Shown here piece after piece: positions 26,054 through 33,921 of a stretch of DNA of 64,000 nt. The stretch comes from Hyphomicrobiales bacterium. Lineage in GTDB: Bacteria; Pseudomonadota; Alphaproteobacteria; Rhizobiales; Rhizobiaceae. Position numbers and translations under genes: made by a program. The notes beneath the pieces were generated by a model. It worked only from the letters and a program-made list of their open reading frames with translations, was not told the origin of the DNA and searched no databases. Each line of letters opens with the position of its first letter. Within the stretch, counting starts at the first letter, position 1. The stretch covers positions 124,001 to 188,000 of the forward strand of contig UBJR01000019.1 in NCBI GenBank assembly GCA_900465675.1. The letters run 5' to 3'.

Positions 26054-26739
26054 GCCGCCACCTCGTTGCTGAAGGCGTCTTCAACGATGCGTCCCGAGGA
26101 CAGCAACAGGCGGCGGTCCATGCGGCCTGACAGATGCGGATCATGCGACACGACGATTAGCGTGCTGCCTTCCGCAATCGCCAGATCAAGCAGCAGGTCG
26201 CCGATGATGCGGCCGGTTTCGGCATCAAGGCTGGCGGTCGGCTCGTCTGCGACGATGACGCCCGGTTTGCGCAAAAGCGAACGTGCGATCGCCACCCGCT
26301 GCATCTCGCCGCGCGACATCGTCTCGATGTTCTGATTGGGCCGTGAAAGGCCGGTCCGCATCAGCAGTTCATGCGCACGCAGCACCATCTGAGCATCGGC
26401 AACACGCGACAGACGGGCGGGCAATAGAATGTTCTCGATGGCCGAAAGCCCTGGAAACAGATGAAAATCCTGCATCACGAGTCCGATGTTACCCGCTCTG
26501 AAGCGGTCGCGGTGGCTCTCGGACAAAGCGCAGATATCGTCGCCGTTCCAGCGGACGGATCCGAGCGCCGCACGTTCCAACCCGGTAATGATGTTGACGA
26601 AGGTGCTCTTGCCTGAGCCGGAAGCCCCGGTCACCGCAACCCGGCTGCCGGCAGACAGCGCGAGCGCGCCGATCTCAAGCGCCGGTGCGTTGAGTCCGCT
26701 GAACGTGACCGACAGATTGCTGATCTCGAGCGCCAGCAT
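26050..26739 (-). CDS. ABC transporter ATPase (LolD/MacB type)
   Basis: 229 residues: Walker A GASGSGKST, Q-loop GLVMQDFHLFPGLSAIENILLPARL, a variant signature MSRGEMQRVAIARS (canonical is LSGGQ), Walker B VIVADEPTASLD and switch VVSHDPHLS. The FHLFPxLSAxENILLP form is typical of LolD/MacB-class ATPases that act as mechanotransducers with FtsX-like permeases rather than as importers. The start is set by a TGATG overlap with the DUF3299 stop. Confidence 0.88.
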   Translation of the reverse strand: MLALEISNLSVTFSGLNAPALEIGALALSAGSRVAVTGASGSGKSTFVNIITGLERAALGSVRWNGDDICALSESHRDRFRAGNIGLVMQDFHLFPGLSAIENILLPARLSRVADAQMVLRAHELLMRTGLSRPNQNIETMSRGEMQRVAIARSLLRKPGVIVADEPTASLDAETGRIIGDLLLDLAIAEGSTLIVVSHDPHLSGRMDRRLLLSSGRIVEDAFSNEVAA

Positions 26740-27191
26740 CAGACCGCCGAATATTCGGCCTGGCGCAGGCGCAGCAGGCTGACGAAGCCGGTTTCGGGAT
26801 CGGTCCACGAGCCGTATTCCAGAATGCCGCGCACTTCGATCGTCTGGCTAGGCTGCACGAAGGTCTGCTTCTCGTCGAGATAGACGACGGCGATATTGTC
26901 GGGCCAGTCGGCATCAGACGAGCAGAATGGGCAGAGCGACATCGGAATTTCCGTTAGCACGAAAAACTGCGCTTCCGCTTTCAACGGCGGCGCCATGAAG
27001 CCGCGCATGCTGATTTGCCTGCCGGCGAGCGCCTTCACCTTCTCGGAAAATTCGAGGCCGAGAACGCCGAATTTCCCATAGAGTTCATCGAAGCTGAGCG
27101 TTGCGTCGGCAGCTTCGACACATCTTGCAGACATCAGCACCGGCAATGCCATCATCATACCGAAAAGGCTCCGGCGTGTGATCCTATGCAT
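26739..27191 (-). CDS. DUF3299 exported protein
   Basis: 150 residues with an N-terminal Tat-like signal (ITRRSLFGMMMALPVLMSARCVEA) and a DUF3299 body: FDELYGKFGVLGLEF, GRQISMRGFMAPPL, a Cys-Pro-Phe-Cys pair in SLCPFCSSDADWPDN, and TIEVRGILEYG. The function is unknown; the family is repeatedly found next to an FtsX-like ABC system, as here. AAGGAG seven bases before the ATG supports the start. It is first in the operon, 78 bases after the alkaline phosphatase stop on the same strand, with a hairpin between. Confidence 0.8.
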   Translation of the reverse strand: MHRITRRSLFGMMMALPVLMSARCVEAADATLSFDELYGKFGVLGLEFSEKVKALAGRQISMRGFMAPPLKAEAQFFVLTEIPMSLCPFCSSDADWPDNIAVVYLDEKQTFVQPSQTIEVRGILEYGSWTDPETGFVSLLRLRQAEYSAV

Positions 27192-27210
27192 ATCAAACTC
27201 CTTGCAAGTT

Positions 27211-27234
27211 CCCGGCCGCAGATCGGCGGCCGGG
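27211..27234. other. GC-rich hairpin between alkaline phosphatase and DUF3299 operon
   Basis: CCCGGCCGC and GCGGCCGGG form a perfect nine-pair stem with a six-base loop. No T-run follows on the minus strand, so it is more likely an RNA-processing or stability element, or a weak pause site, than an intrinsic terminator. Confidence 0.5.
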
Positions 27235-27269
27235 AAGATTACGCGGAAGAGGCGGTTCACCGCGCTCCG

Positions 27270-29024
27270 TCAGTTGGTCTGTTTGACACCGAGTGCAAAA
27301 GCGTCGGCGAGTACCTTGTAGACATCGCTCTGCTCCATGTAACCGCGGAAGCCTTCGGAGCCCGGACCATCCGACTGCAGGACGACGTCATCGACGGCAT
27401 GAACGCCGCTGTCGCTGCTCTTCGGAATGTTGCCCTGAACGAACACGGCACCGGGAACATCCTTGTACTGTTCGTTGGCGACATATTCCTTCTTTTCGTT
27501 CTGCACGGCAGGAACGAACGGACCGTCGAGCTTCGGGCGGAACGTCTCGTAATGGTCGGGGCCGTTATTGGCACTGAGGAAGAGGCGGCGCGTGACATCG
27601 ATCTTGTCGGGATAGCCGTCGCCGTTGTCGTCGGTATAATTCGGGAAGCCCGCTTCGGCATAGGTGCCTACCTTTTCGCGCATCTCCGTGCCCGGCTTTT
27701 CGTCATCGACAGTACCGATGATCGAAACGCCATGGGTGTGGTCGCCGGTGACGACGATCAGCGTATCGGGATGGGCCTTCTGGAATTCGCGGGCAAGGCC
27801 GACGACCTTGTCGAATTCGATGGTGTCGACGACGGCGCGGTCCCAATCGAGCGGATGGGACATCTTGTCGATCGACGAACCCTCGACCATCAGGAAGAAA
27901 CCGTCGGGGTTCTTGGACAGGCGATCGAGCGCGACCGCTGCCATCTCGACGAGACCCGGCTGGTTCGGGAATTTCTCGACAGTGCCCTTTTTTAGAAATT
28001 CGCGATCGAGCGTGACGTCCATGTTGCCGGTATGGAAGAGACCGAGAAGGTTGCCTTCAGCCGATGCGTTGGCTGCAAGCTCGTTCTTGTCGATGGCAAG
28101 CTTGTAGCCGGCGTCCTGGAAGAGCTTGATGTAGTCCTTGTCATCCTTGCGCTTGGAGCCCGGAACGTCCTTGCCGAGGAAGTAGGCAGAACCGCCGCCG
28201 AGGACGACTTCCGGCTTCACGCCGAGAAGCATCCCGACGATATCGGCCTTGTCGTTGCGATTGCGCGTGTGGGAGACAACCGCAGCCGGTGTGGCGTCCT
28301 CGATTTCGGCGGTCGCGACAATGCCGATCGACTTCTTGGTCTGGCGGCGGATCGCTTCCGCAATCGTCTCGACGCGCGGGTCGTCGAGCGAGTCGGGCGT
28401 GCGGTCTGCATAGACGCCGATCGCGTTGACGGCTGTCTTGTGGCCCGTCATGTAAGCCGACATGGTATTGGCGGAGTCGGTGGCAACAGCGTTGGTTGCC
28501 GATGTGCCGATGAAAGCTGCCGGCGGCACATCGTCCATGTTGAGGCGGCCGTTCGCCTTACCCTCGGTCATGCCCTTAGACATGATGCGGGCAGCGGTGC
28601 GGTGCGCAACGGAAAGACCGTCGCCGATCAGGAAGATGACGTTCTTGGCCTTCGGCGCGTCGCCGGTGCCGTAGACATTCCATGTAACCGAGTTCTTCTC
28701 GTCGCCGGCGGAGACTTCGACCTTGTAGTCGCCGGGTGCGGCGATCGTCAGGCCACGCAGGATGACGGCGGAACCGAGTGCCTTGTCGTCCTTACCCTTT
28801 TCAAGCTCTACAACCTTGGCCTCGCCCCCGAGAGCCGTCTTGTAGTCCTGACCGTTGACCGTGATCTTCACGTCCTCGGGCTTTACCTGCTTGCTGAGCT
28901 CAACCTTGAAGTCAAATGGCGAACCGGCAAGAATCGTTGCGCGATCAAGCGGATAAACCGTGGTCGCCTGCGCGGCACCGGCAAGAATCGTCGTGGCCGC
29001 CAGGGCGGCAAAAATCATACGCAT
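27270..29024 (-). CDS. phoA: Periplasmic alkaline phosphatase
   Basis: 584 residues with a signal peptide (MIFAALAATTILAGAAQA), an N-terminal Ig-like extension (about residues 20-125) and an alkaline phosphatase domain: KNVIFLIGDGLS (metal Asp), NAVATDSANTMSAYMTGHK with the nucleophile Ser in DSA, VEGSSIDKMSH and TGDHTHG for the remaining zinc and magnesium ligands. Longer than E. coli PhoA (471), mainly from the N-terminal domain and inserts. It hydrolyses phosphomonoesters in the periplasm. GGGGG lies seven bases before the ATG. A three-repeat Pho box and -10 lie upstream. Confidence 0.9.
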   Translation of the reverse strand: MRMIFAALAATTILAGAAQATTVYPLDRATILAGSPFDFKVELSKQVKPEDVKITVNGQDYKTALGGEAKVVELEKGKDDKALGSAVILRGLTIAAPGDYKVEVSAGDEKNSVTWNVYGTGDAPKAKNVIFLIGDGLSVAHRTAARIMSKGMTEGKANGRLNMDDVPPAAFIGTSATNAVATDSANTMSAYMTGHKTAVNAIGVYADRTPDSLDDPRVETIAEAIRRQTKKSIGIVATAEIEDATPAAVVSHTRNRNDKADIVGMLLGVKPEVVLGGGSAYFLGKDVPGSKRKDDKDYIKLFQDAGYKLAIDKNELAANASAEGNLLGLFHTGNMDVTLDREFLKKGTVEKFPNQPGLVEMAAVALDRLSKNPDGFFLMVEGSSIDKMSHPLDWDRAVVDTIEFDKVVGLAREFQKAHPDTLIVVTGDHTHGVSIIGTVDDEKPGTEMREKVGTYAEAGFPNYTDDNGDGYPDKIDVTRRLFLSANNGPDHYETFRPKLDGPFVPAVQNEKKEYVANEQYKDVPGAVFVQGNIPKSSDSGVHAVDDVVLQSDGPGSEGFRGYMEQSDVYKVLADAFALGVKQTN

Positions 29025-29067
29025 GGAAAACCCCCGTTTTCGTTGCAGTAAATGAACAACGGGCCGG

Positions 29068-29110
29068 AGATAGCCTTGGGGGATGACATGTCGATGACAC
29101 CGGTATGACA
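29068..29110 (-). promoter_or_regulatory. Pho box and promoter of the alkaline phosphatase gene
   Basis: On the minus strand three TGTCAT hexamers recur with exact 11-bp spacing (29105-29110, 29094-29099, 29083-29088), the PhoB half-site pattern. CTATCT (29068-29073), nine bases further, serves as -10 in place of a normal -35. Expression under phosphate starvation is expected. Confidence 0.85.
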
Positions 29111-29154
29111 ATCTGCCGCACCGGCACCAGCCGCCGCCGGCAGTCGCAAAAACC

Positions 29155-29182
29155 TTGACTCCTGTGGAAAACGTTTTATGAG
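29155..29182 (+). promoter_or_regulatory. Predicted promoter of the 39-codon gene
   Basis: TTGACT (29155-29160), a 16-bp spacer and TATGAG (29177-29182). The Pho box of the divergent phosphatase gene ends 45 bases upstream. Confidence 0.45.
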
Positions 29183-29205
29183 CAACGGCGGAAAAGGAAT
29201 TATCC

Positions 29206-29325
29206 ATGGTTCGCTTCGAACACGCCATTGCTGCACGCAATGACCGGGCACTGAGTGCCGGGGTGGATATTGCCGTTCCGGTTTCTTCCAAAACCAAGGC
29301 CAAAACGACGACGAAAACCGTCTGA
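29206..29325 (+). CDS. Small 39-residue protein, unknown function
   Basis: An unlisted short gene. An ATG preceded by AAAAGGAA at optimal spacing opens a 39-codon frame ending TGA. The product starts MVRFEHAIAARNDRALSAG and ends with a lysine/threonine-rich tail (KTKAKTTTKTV). There is no signal or membrane segment. A promoter-like element lies just upstream. It is divergent from the alkaline phosphatase gene and could share its phosphate control. I do not recognise a family. Between its stop and asd (about 110 bases) I see only a purine-rich stretch leading into the asd ribosome-binding region. Confidence 0.55.
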   Translation: MVRFEHAIAARNDRALSAGVDIAVPVSSKTKAKTTTKTV

Positions 29326-29436
29326 CGTCTCTGGCCTGCCGCTCTCTCCCCGGCTCGGCTGGGGACAGGAAGCCGCGATGATTTCGCGCTTTCCCCCCTC
29401 ACCGGACAAGAGGAGAGAAGAGAAAGAGAGCTGAAA

Positions 29437-30471
29437 ATGGGTTTCAAAGTAGCAGTCGCGGGAGCAACCGGAAATGTCGGCCGGGAAATGCTCAACATCC
29501 TCTCCGAGCGTGGCTTTCCGGCTGACGAAGTCGTAGCACTTGCCTCCTCGCGTTCGCAGGGCACGGAAGTGTCCTACGGCGACAAGACGCTGAAGGTCTT
29601 CAATCTCGAAAACTACGATTTCTCCGACACCGACATCTGCCTGATGTCTGCCGGCGGCGAAGTCTCCAAGAAGTGGTCGCCGAAGATCGGCCAGCAGGGC
29701 TGCGTCGTCATCGATAATTCCTCGGCCTGGCGCTATGATCAGGACGTGCCGCTGATCGTGCCGGAAGTGAACCCGGACGCCATCACCCAGTTCACCAAGC
29801 GCAACATCATTGCCAATCCGAATTGCTCGACCGCCCAGCTCGTCGTCGCGCTGAAGCCGCTGCATGATTTCGCCAAGATCAAGCGCGTCGTCGTCTCCAC
29901 CTACCAGTCCGTTTCCGGCGCCGGCAAGGATGGCATGGACGAGCTCTTCAACCAGACGCGCGCCGTCTTCGTTGCCGATCCGATCGAGAACAAGAAGTTC
30001 ACCAAGCGCATCGCCTTCAACGTCATTCCACATATCGATAGCTTCATGGAAGACGGCTATACGAAGGAAGAGTGGAAGGTTCTGGCCGAAACCAAGAAGA
30101 TGCTCGACCCGAAGATCAAGGTCACCTGCACCGCAGTTCGCGTGCCTGTCTTCATCGGCCATTCGGAATCGGTCAACATCGAATTCGAAAACGAGATCAC
30201 CGCCGATCAGGCCCGCGACATCCTGCGTGATGCACCGGGCTGCCTCGTCATCGACAAGCATGAGAACGGCGGCTACATCACGCCTTACGAATCTGCCGGT
30301 GAAGACGCCACCTTCATCTCGCGTATCCGCGAAGATGCGACGGTCGAAAACGGTCTCAACATGTGGGTCGTTTCCGACAACCTGCGCAAGGGTGCCGCGC
30401 TGAACGCCATTCAGATTGCCGAGCTTCTCGTCAATCGTGGCCTCATCAAGCCGCGCAAGCAGGCCGCCTGA
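29437..30471 (+). CDS. asd: Aspartate-semialdehyde dehydrogenase
   Basis: NADPH-dependent reduction of aspartyl phosphate to the semialdehyde, feeding lysine/diaminopimelate, threonine and methionine synthesis. 344 residues; GATGNVGREMLNIL is the nucleotide-binding loop, Cys130 in NPNCSTAQ is the catalytic thiol, and VSTYQSVSGAGKDGMDEL is the family signature. AAGAGAG precedes the ATG. It is monocistronic by position, with a weak terminator after it. Confidence 0.96.
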   Translation: MGFKVAVAGATGNVGREMLNILSERGFPADEVVALASSRSQGTEVSYGDKTLKVFNLENYDFSDTDICLMSAGGEVSKKWSPKIGQQGCVVIDNSSAWRYDQDVPLIVPEVNPDAITQFTKRNIIANPNCSTAQLVVALKPLHDFAKIKRVVVSTYQSVSGAGKDGMDELFNQTRAVFVADPIENKKFTKRIAFNVIPHIDSFMEDGYTKEEWKVLAETKKMLDPKIKVTCTAVRVPVFIGHSESVNIEFENEITADQARDILRDAPGCLVIDKHENGGYITPYESAGEDATFISRIREDATVENGLNMWVVSDNLRKGAALNAIQIAELLVNRGLIKPRKQAA

Positions 30472-30500
30472 TACCGAATATTAACCATAGCTTGCTATCA

Positions 30501-30535
30501 GCCTCGCATGTCGTCAGACTTGCGGGGCTTTCTTT
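30501..30535 (+). terminator. Possible terminator of asd
   Basis: GCCTCGCA and TGCGGGGC pair (one U-G) around a 12-base loop and are followed by TTTCTTT. The loop is long, so this is tentative. The rest of the 190-base gap to the transglycosylase gene shows no other feature. Confidence 0.4.
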
Positions 30536-30661
30536 GAACCAGCCAGGCGGCAATCGTGCGGCAGGCGGCCAATCTCGCCAAAAGGTGATCGTGACAAAAT
30601 CACCCTTGGCTGGCATTCTGCCCGGCATTCCAGCGACTGCAGATCGAGATCGGGGTTTCTC

Positions 30662-31486
30662 ATGCGCATGACAAAATTCTTGGTGGCGGCCATCGCGGCG
30701 GTGGGCGCTTTCCATGCAGTTCCGGTAGCGGCCAACGCCGCGCAATGCGGCAATAATGGCGCCGGCTTCGATGCCTGGGTGCAGCAATTCAAGCAGGAAG
30801 CTGCAGCACAGGGCGTCAGCCAGTCGGTTCTGAGCCGTGCATTCGCCAACGTCGCCTACAATCGTCCGACGATTGCTGCCGACCGTGGCCAGAAGAGCTT
30901 CAAGCTGTCCTTCGACGCCTTCATGCAGAAGCGCGGCGGTGCGGCGATCATTTCCCGCGGCAAGGGCATGAAGCGCTCCAACCAGGCTCTCTTCACGTCG
31001 ATCGAACGCCGCTACGGCGTGCCGGCCGGCCCGCTGATCGCGATCTGGGGCATGGAAACCGGCTTCGGCAGCTATATGGGCACGCAGCACACGCTGTCAG
31101 CCGTTTCGACGCTGGCCTATGACTGCCGCCGCTCGGACTATTTCACCGACCAGCTCTATGCTGCCCTGCAGCTCGTCTCTGAAGGCTATCTGAGCCCGCA
31201 GGCGCGCGGCGCCGCACATGGCGAGATCGGCCAGACGCAGTTCCTGCCGCGCAATGTCGTCCGCTTCGGTGCCGATGGCGATGGCGATGGCCGTGTCGAC
31301 ATGGTCGGCTCGCGTGCTGACGCGCTGGCATCGACAGCAAACTTCCTGAAGGGTCACGGCTGGCGCGCAGGTGCCGGCTATCAGCCGGGCGAACCGAATT
31401 TCGTCGCTATCCAGGGCTGGAACGCGGCAACCGTCTACCAGCAGGCGATCGCCTATATCGGCCAGCAGATCGACGGCGGCCAGTAA
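30662..31486 (+). CDS. Lytic murein transglycosylase (MltB/SLT_2 family)
   Basis: 274 residues with a signal peptide (FLVAAIAAVGAFHAVPVAANA), then an MltB-type domain: FDAWVQQFKQEAAAQGVS, catalytic Glu132 in IWGMETGFGS, and AHGEIGQTQFLPRNVVRFGADGDGDGRVDM. It cleaves peptidoglycan glycan strands to 1,6-anhydro products. The peptidoglycan-binding C-terminal domain found in many relatives is absent. No lipobox is seen, so it is likely soluble in the periplasm. A terminator follows. Confidence 0.9.
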   Translation: MRMTKFLVAAIAAVGAFHAVPVAANAAQCGNNGAGFDAWVQQFKQEAAAQGVSQSVLSRAFANVAYNRPTIAADRGQKSFKLSFDAFMQKRGGAAIISRGKGMKRSNQALFTSIERRYGVPAGPLIAIWGMETGFGSYMGTQHTLSAVSTLAYDCRRSDYFTDQLYAALQLVSEGYLSPQARGAAHGEIGQTQFLPRNVVRFGADGDGDGRVDMVGSRADALASTANFLKGHGWRAGAGYQPGEPNFVAIQGWNAATVYQQAIAYIGQQIDGGQ

Positions 31487-31510
31487 GCCACCCATTTGCA
31501 ATTGAATTGA

Positions 31511-31535
31511 AGGCGCCGCTTGCGGCGCCTTTTTC
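31511..31535 (+). terminator. Terminator of the transglycosylase gene
   Basis: AGGCGCCG and CGGCGCCT with a four-base loop, followed by TTTTC; its end touches the stop codon of the convergent GGDEF gene. Confidence 0.8.
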
Positions 31536-33126
31536 ATTTGGCCTCGGCTTTGACCGTTGTGGCCTGCGGCACCAGCGGACCCGAGACGACACGGTTACGT
31601 CCGGACGCCTTGGCGGCATAAAGCGCCATATCGGCGCGCTTGACGAGATCTTCGAAATTGTGCGTGCCACCGCCAAGCGTCCGGCCGGCGCAGCCGAAGC
31701 TCGCGGTCACCGAAAGACATTCGCCGCCGGGAAGATCGATCATCGCAGCCTCGATGGCTGTGCGAACGCCCTCGGCAATCTCTGCTGCCTCATCCGGCGA
31801 CGCATCGGGCAGCAAGGCCAGAAATTCCTCGCCGCCATGCCGGACCAGCAGGTCGAAGCTGCGAAAATGCTGCTTGGCCGTTGCCGCGACATGGCGAAGC
31901 ACGATGTCACCCGCATCATGACCATGAATATCGTTGATCTTCTTGAAGTGATCGAGATCAAAAAGCACGACGGAGATCCAGCGCGAACCGCTTTCCGCCT
32001 GGGCAAAGAGCGCTGCGGCAGCCGCCTCGAATCCGCGGCGATTGTAGAGACCGGTCAAGAGATCCGTCTGCGCAGCGCTTCTGAGTTCGCCAACCAGCGC
32101 CTCGCGCTCGCGTGACAGGCGCGAGATCATCCTCAACCCCTTGGTCGCCAGCGTGGCAACGACACCAGCAAGAACGAGCAGACCGCCGCAGAGAACGAGA
32201 ACCAGCGTCATGTGAAGATGCGAACGCTTGGCGAGCGCCTCTCCGGTGCGGTGGATATCCGCAGCGGCTTCGCCGATCTTTCCCTTGAGAAAATCGATGC
32301 GTTCGGCCTGCGCGCGCGACCACTCGTCGCGAACGGCAGCATGCGGACGCGCCTCCCGCGTCAATATCGCGTCGGTCACGGCATCGGCACGAACCTGCGC
32401 GGGGCTCTTCAGGTATTCCATGATCGCCGCAACCAGCGGCGACGAACTGTGAAACACCATATGGTCCATGCCCGCCGCCTGCATGGTTCTGCCCTGCATG
32501 AAGAGGTCGCTGGAGCGAAGGCTGTAATTGTGTTCGTTGAGGTAGCGCGTGCCGAGTGAGGTGATCAACCGCTCGGCATAATAGGTAAGCAGCACGCCCA
32601 TCAGCTCGTTCGACTTTCCGAGCAGCACCGGATCCTGGATGAGCGGCGAAAGCGCATCGACGACATCGAGCTGTTTCATCGCCGCCTGCCAATAGACATA
32701 GACGGGATCGCTCCCGGCATAGAGCCCGCGATCGACCGCCGCGCGAATGGAGACGATGCGGCTATAAGCCAGCGCGAGATCGGAAAGCTCAGCCCCCAGA
32801 TTTCCGTCAAGCTGGTCGACCGGCGGCAGACTACCTTTGAACTTCTGACGTTCACCGTCGAGCTGCTGGCGGCTCTGCTGCATCGCTGCAGCGGTTTCGC
32901 TGCCCGGATGAGCGAGATACTGTCGCGTCGCGACGATCTCCCCCAAAATTTCTGTCGCCGCAATCGTGCCGCCGCGCGCCAGCACGTCGGCGAAGCGGTA
33001 GTCCTTCTCAAGCGACAGATATTGATGAAATGACGAACGGACAACCAGAACGCCTTCGGCGATCATGAACATGAACGGCAGCAGGATTGCCGCCAGAATG
33101 ATCTTGCTGGTTGTCTCAAATTTCAT
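31534..33126 (-). CDS. Membrane-anchored GGDEF diguanylate cyclase
   Basis: 530 residues: an N-terminal helix (IILAAILLPFMFMIAEGVLVV), a largely helical periplasmic sensor region of about 280 residues with no motif I can name, a second helix (MTLVLVLCGGLLVLAGVVATL), and a C-terminal GGDEF domain. The active-site motif is GGEEF (431-435), preceded five residues earlier by an RxxD I-site (RSFD), so both synthesis of cyclic di-GMP and product inhibition are predicted. TDLLTGLYNRRGF and FDLDHFKKIND are intact. The signal sensed is unknown. Confidence 0.88.
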   Translation of the reverse strand: MKFETTSKIILAAILLPFMFMIAEGVLVVRSSFHQYLSLEKDYRFADVLARGGTIAATEILGEIVATRQYLAHPGSETAAAMQQSRQQLDGERQKFKGSLPPVDQLDGNLGAELSDLALAYSRIVSIRAAVDRGLYAGSDPVYVYWQAAMKQLDVVDALSPLIQDPVLLGKSNELMGVLLTYYAERLITSLGTRYLNEHNYSLRSSDLFMQGRTMQAAGMDHMVFHSSSPLVAAIMEYLKSPAQVRADAVTDAILTREARPHAAVRDEWSRAQAERIDFLKGKIGEAAADIHRTGEALAKRSHLHMTLVLVLCGGLLVLAGVVATLATKGLRMISRLSREREALVGELRSAAQTDLLTGLYNRRGFEAAAAALFAQAESGSRWISVVLFDLDHFKKINDIHGHDAGDIVLRHVAATAKQHFRSFDLLVRHGGEEFLALLPDASPDEAAEIAEGVRTAIEAAMIDLPGGECLSVTASFGCAGRTLGGGTHNFEDLVKRADMALYAAKASGRNRVVSGPLVPQATTVKAEAK

Positions 33127-33217
33127 CGAAGGCCGCCGTAAGCCGGTGGTTGAGGGTGCCTGTCGATGAAATCTTAACGGGATTCCTTAAAGAACTCATA
33201 AACCTATAGGCTAAGGC

Positions 33218-33859
33218 CTATACTTCCGGACGGATAAAATCCCGGCTTTCCGCATCCATGACCCACAGTTCGCCGGTCGAGATATCGAACCAGGCGCCGT
33301 GCAAGGCAATCTTGCCTTCCTTCTCGAGGGCTTTGACCTCGGGGAAAGTTCGCAGATTGTTGATCGAGTTGCGGATCGATACACGCTCCAGCGCCGTCTG
33401 CCGCTCGGTCTGGGTCATGATATCGTTGCTGCCGATCTGTTCGGCAGCGTCCTTCACCAGCGACATCCAGCGGCCGATGAAGTCACCCGGAGACAGCGGC
33501 TCAGCGCTTGGATCGAGGGCAGCTCGAATGCCCCCGCAACGGCCATGCCCCATCACAACGATATCGGTCACCTTCAGAGCCTGCACGGCGAATTCCAGCG
33601 CCGCGGATGTGGCGTGAAAATGCCCGTCGGGTTCATAAGGCGGAACGAGATTGGCGACGTTGCGGATGACGAAGAGCTCGCCCGGACCGGCATCGAAGAT
33701 CAACTCCGGTGCTGCACGGGAGTCGCAACAGGCAATGACGAGTGTCGTCGGGTTCTGGCCGTTTTCCGCAAGAGTCTTGTATCGGTCGCGCGCATCTGCG
33801 TAGCGCCCGCTCATGAAGTTGCGATAACCGTCCAGAAGTGTTCCAGGAAAACGCTGCAT
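33218..33859 (-). CDS. Beta-class carbonic anhydrase
   Basis: 213 residues from the ATG before QRFPGTLLDGY. The zinc ligands of a beta-carbonic anhydrase are present: Cys44 and Asp46 in ACCDSR, and His105 and Cys108 in GHGRCGG. It interconverts carbon dioxide and bicarbonate in the cytoplasm to feed carboxylases. There is no clear Shine-Dalgarno; a TTG 36 bases upstream is in frame. The stop codon lies inside a small palindrome (33205-33222) without a T-run. Close to pdxY upstream on the same strand, possibly co-transcribed. Confidence 0.92.
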   Translation of the reverse strand: MQRFPGTLLDGYRNFMSGRYADARDRYKTLAENGQNPTTLVIACCDSRAAPELIFDAGPGELFVIRNVANLVPPYEPDGHFHATSAALEFAVQALKVTDIVVMGHGRCGGIRAALDPSAEPLSPGDFIGRWMSLVKDAAEQIGSNDIMTQTERQTALERVSIRNSINNLRTFPEVKALEKEGKIALHGAWFDISTGELWVMDAESRDFIRPEV

Positions 33860-33921
33860 AGGATTTCGATTAACGCTTGGTGCGCAGAAGATCAACTGCT
33901 GCAGTGCAAAATGAGTCGTTG

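Noticed and set aside
33205..33222. Seven-base palindrome TATAGGC/GCCTATA at the carbonic anhydrase stop
   Set aside because: No T-run on either strand and it overlaps the stop codon; too weak to call a terminator or operator.
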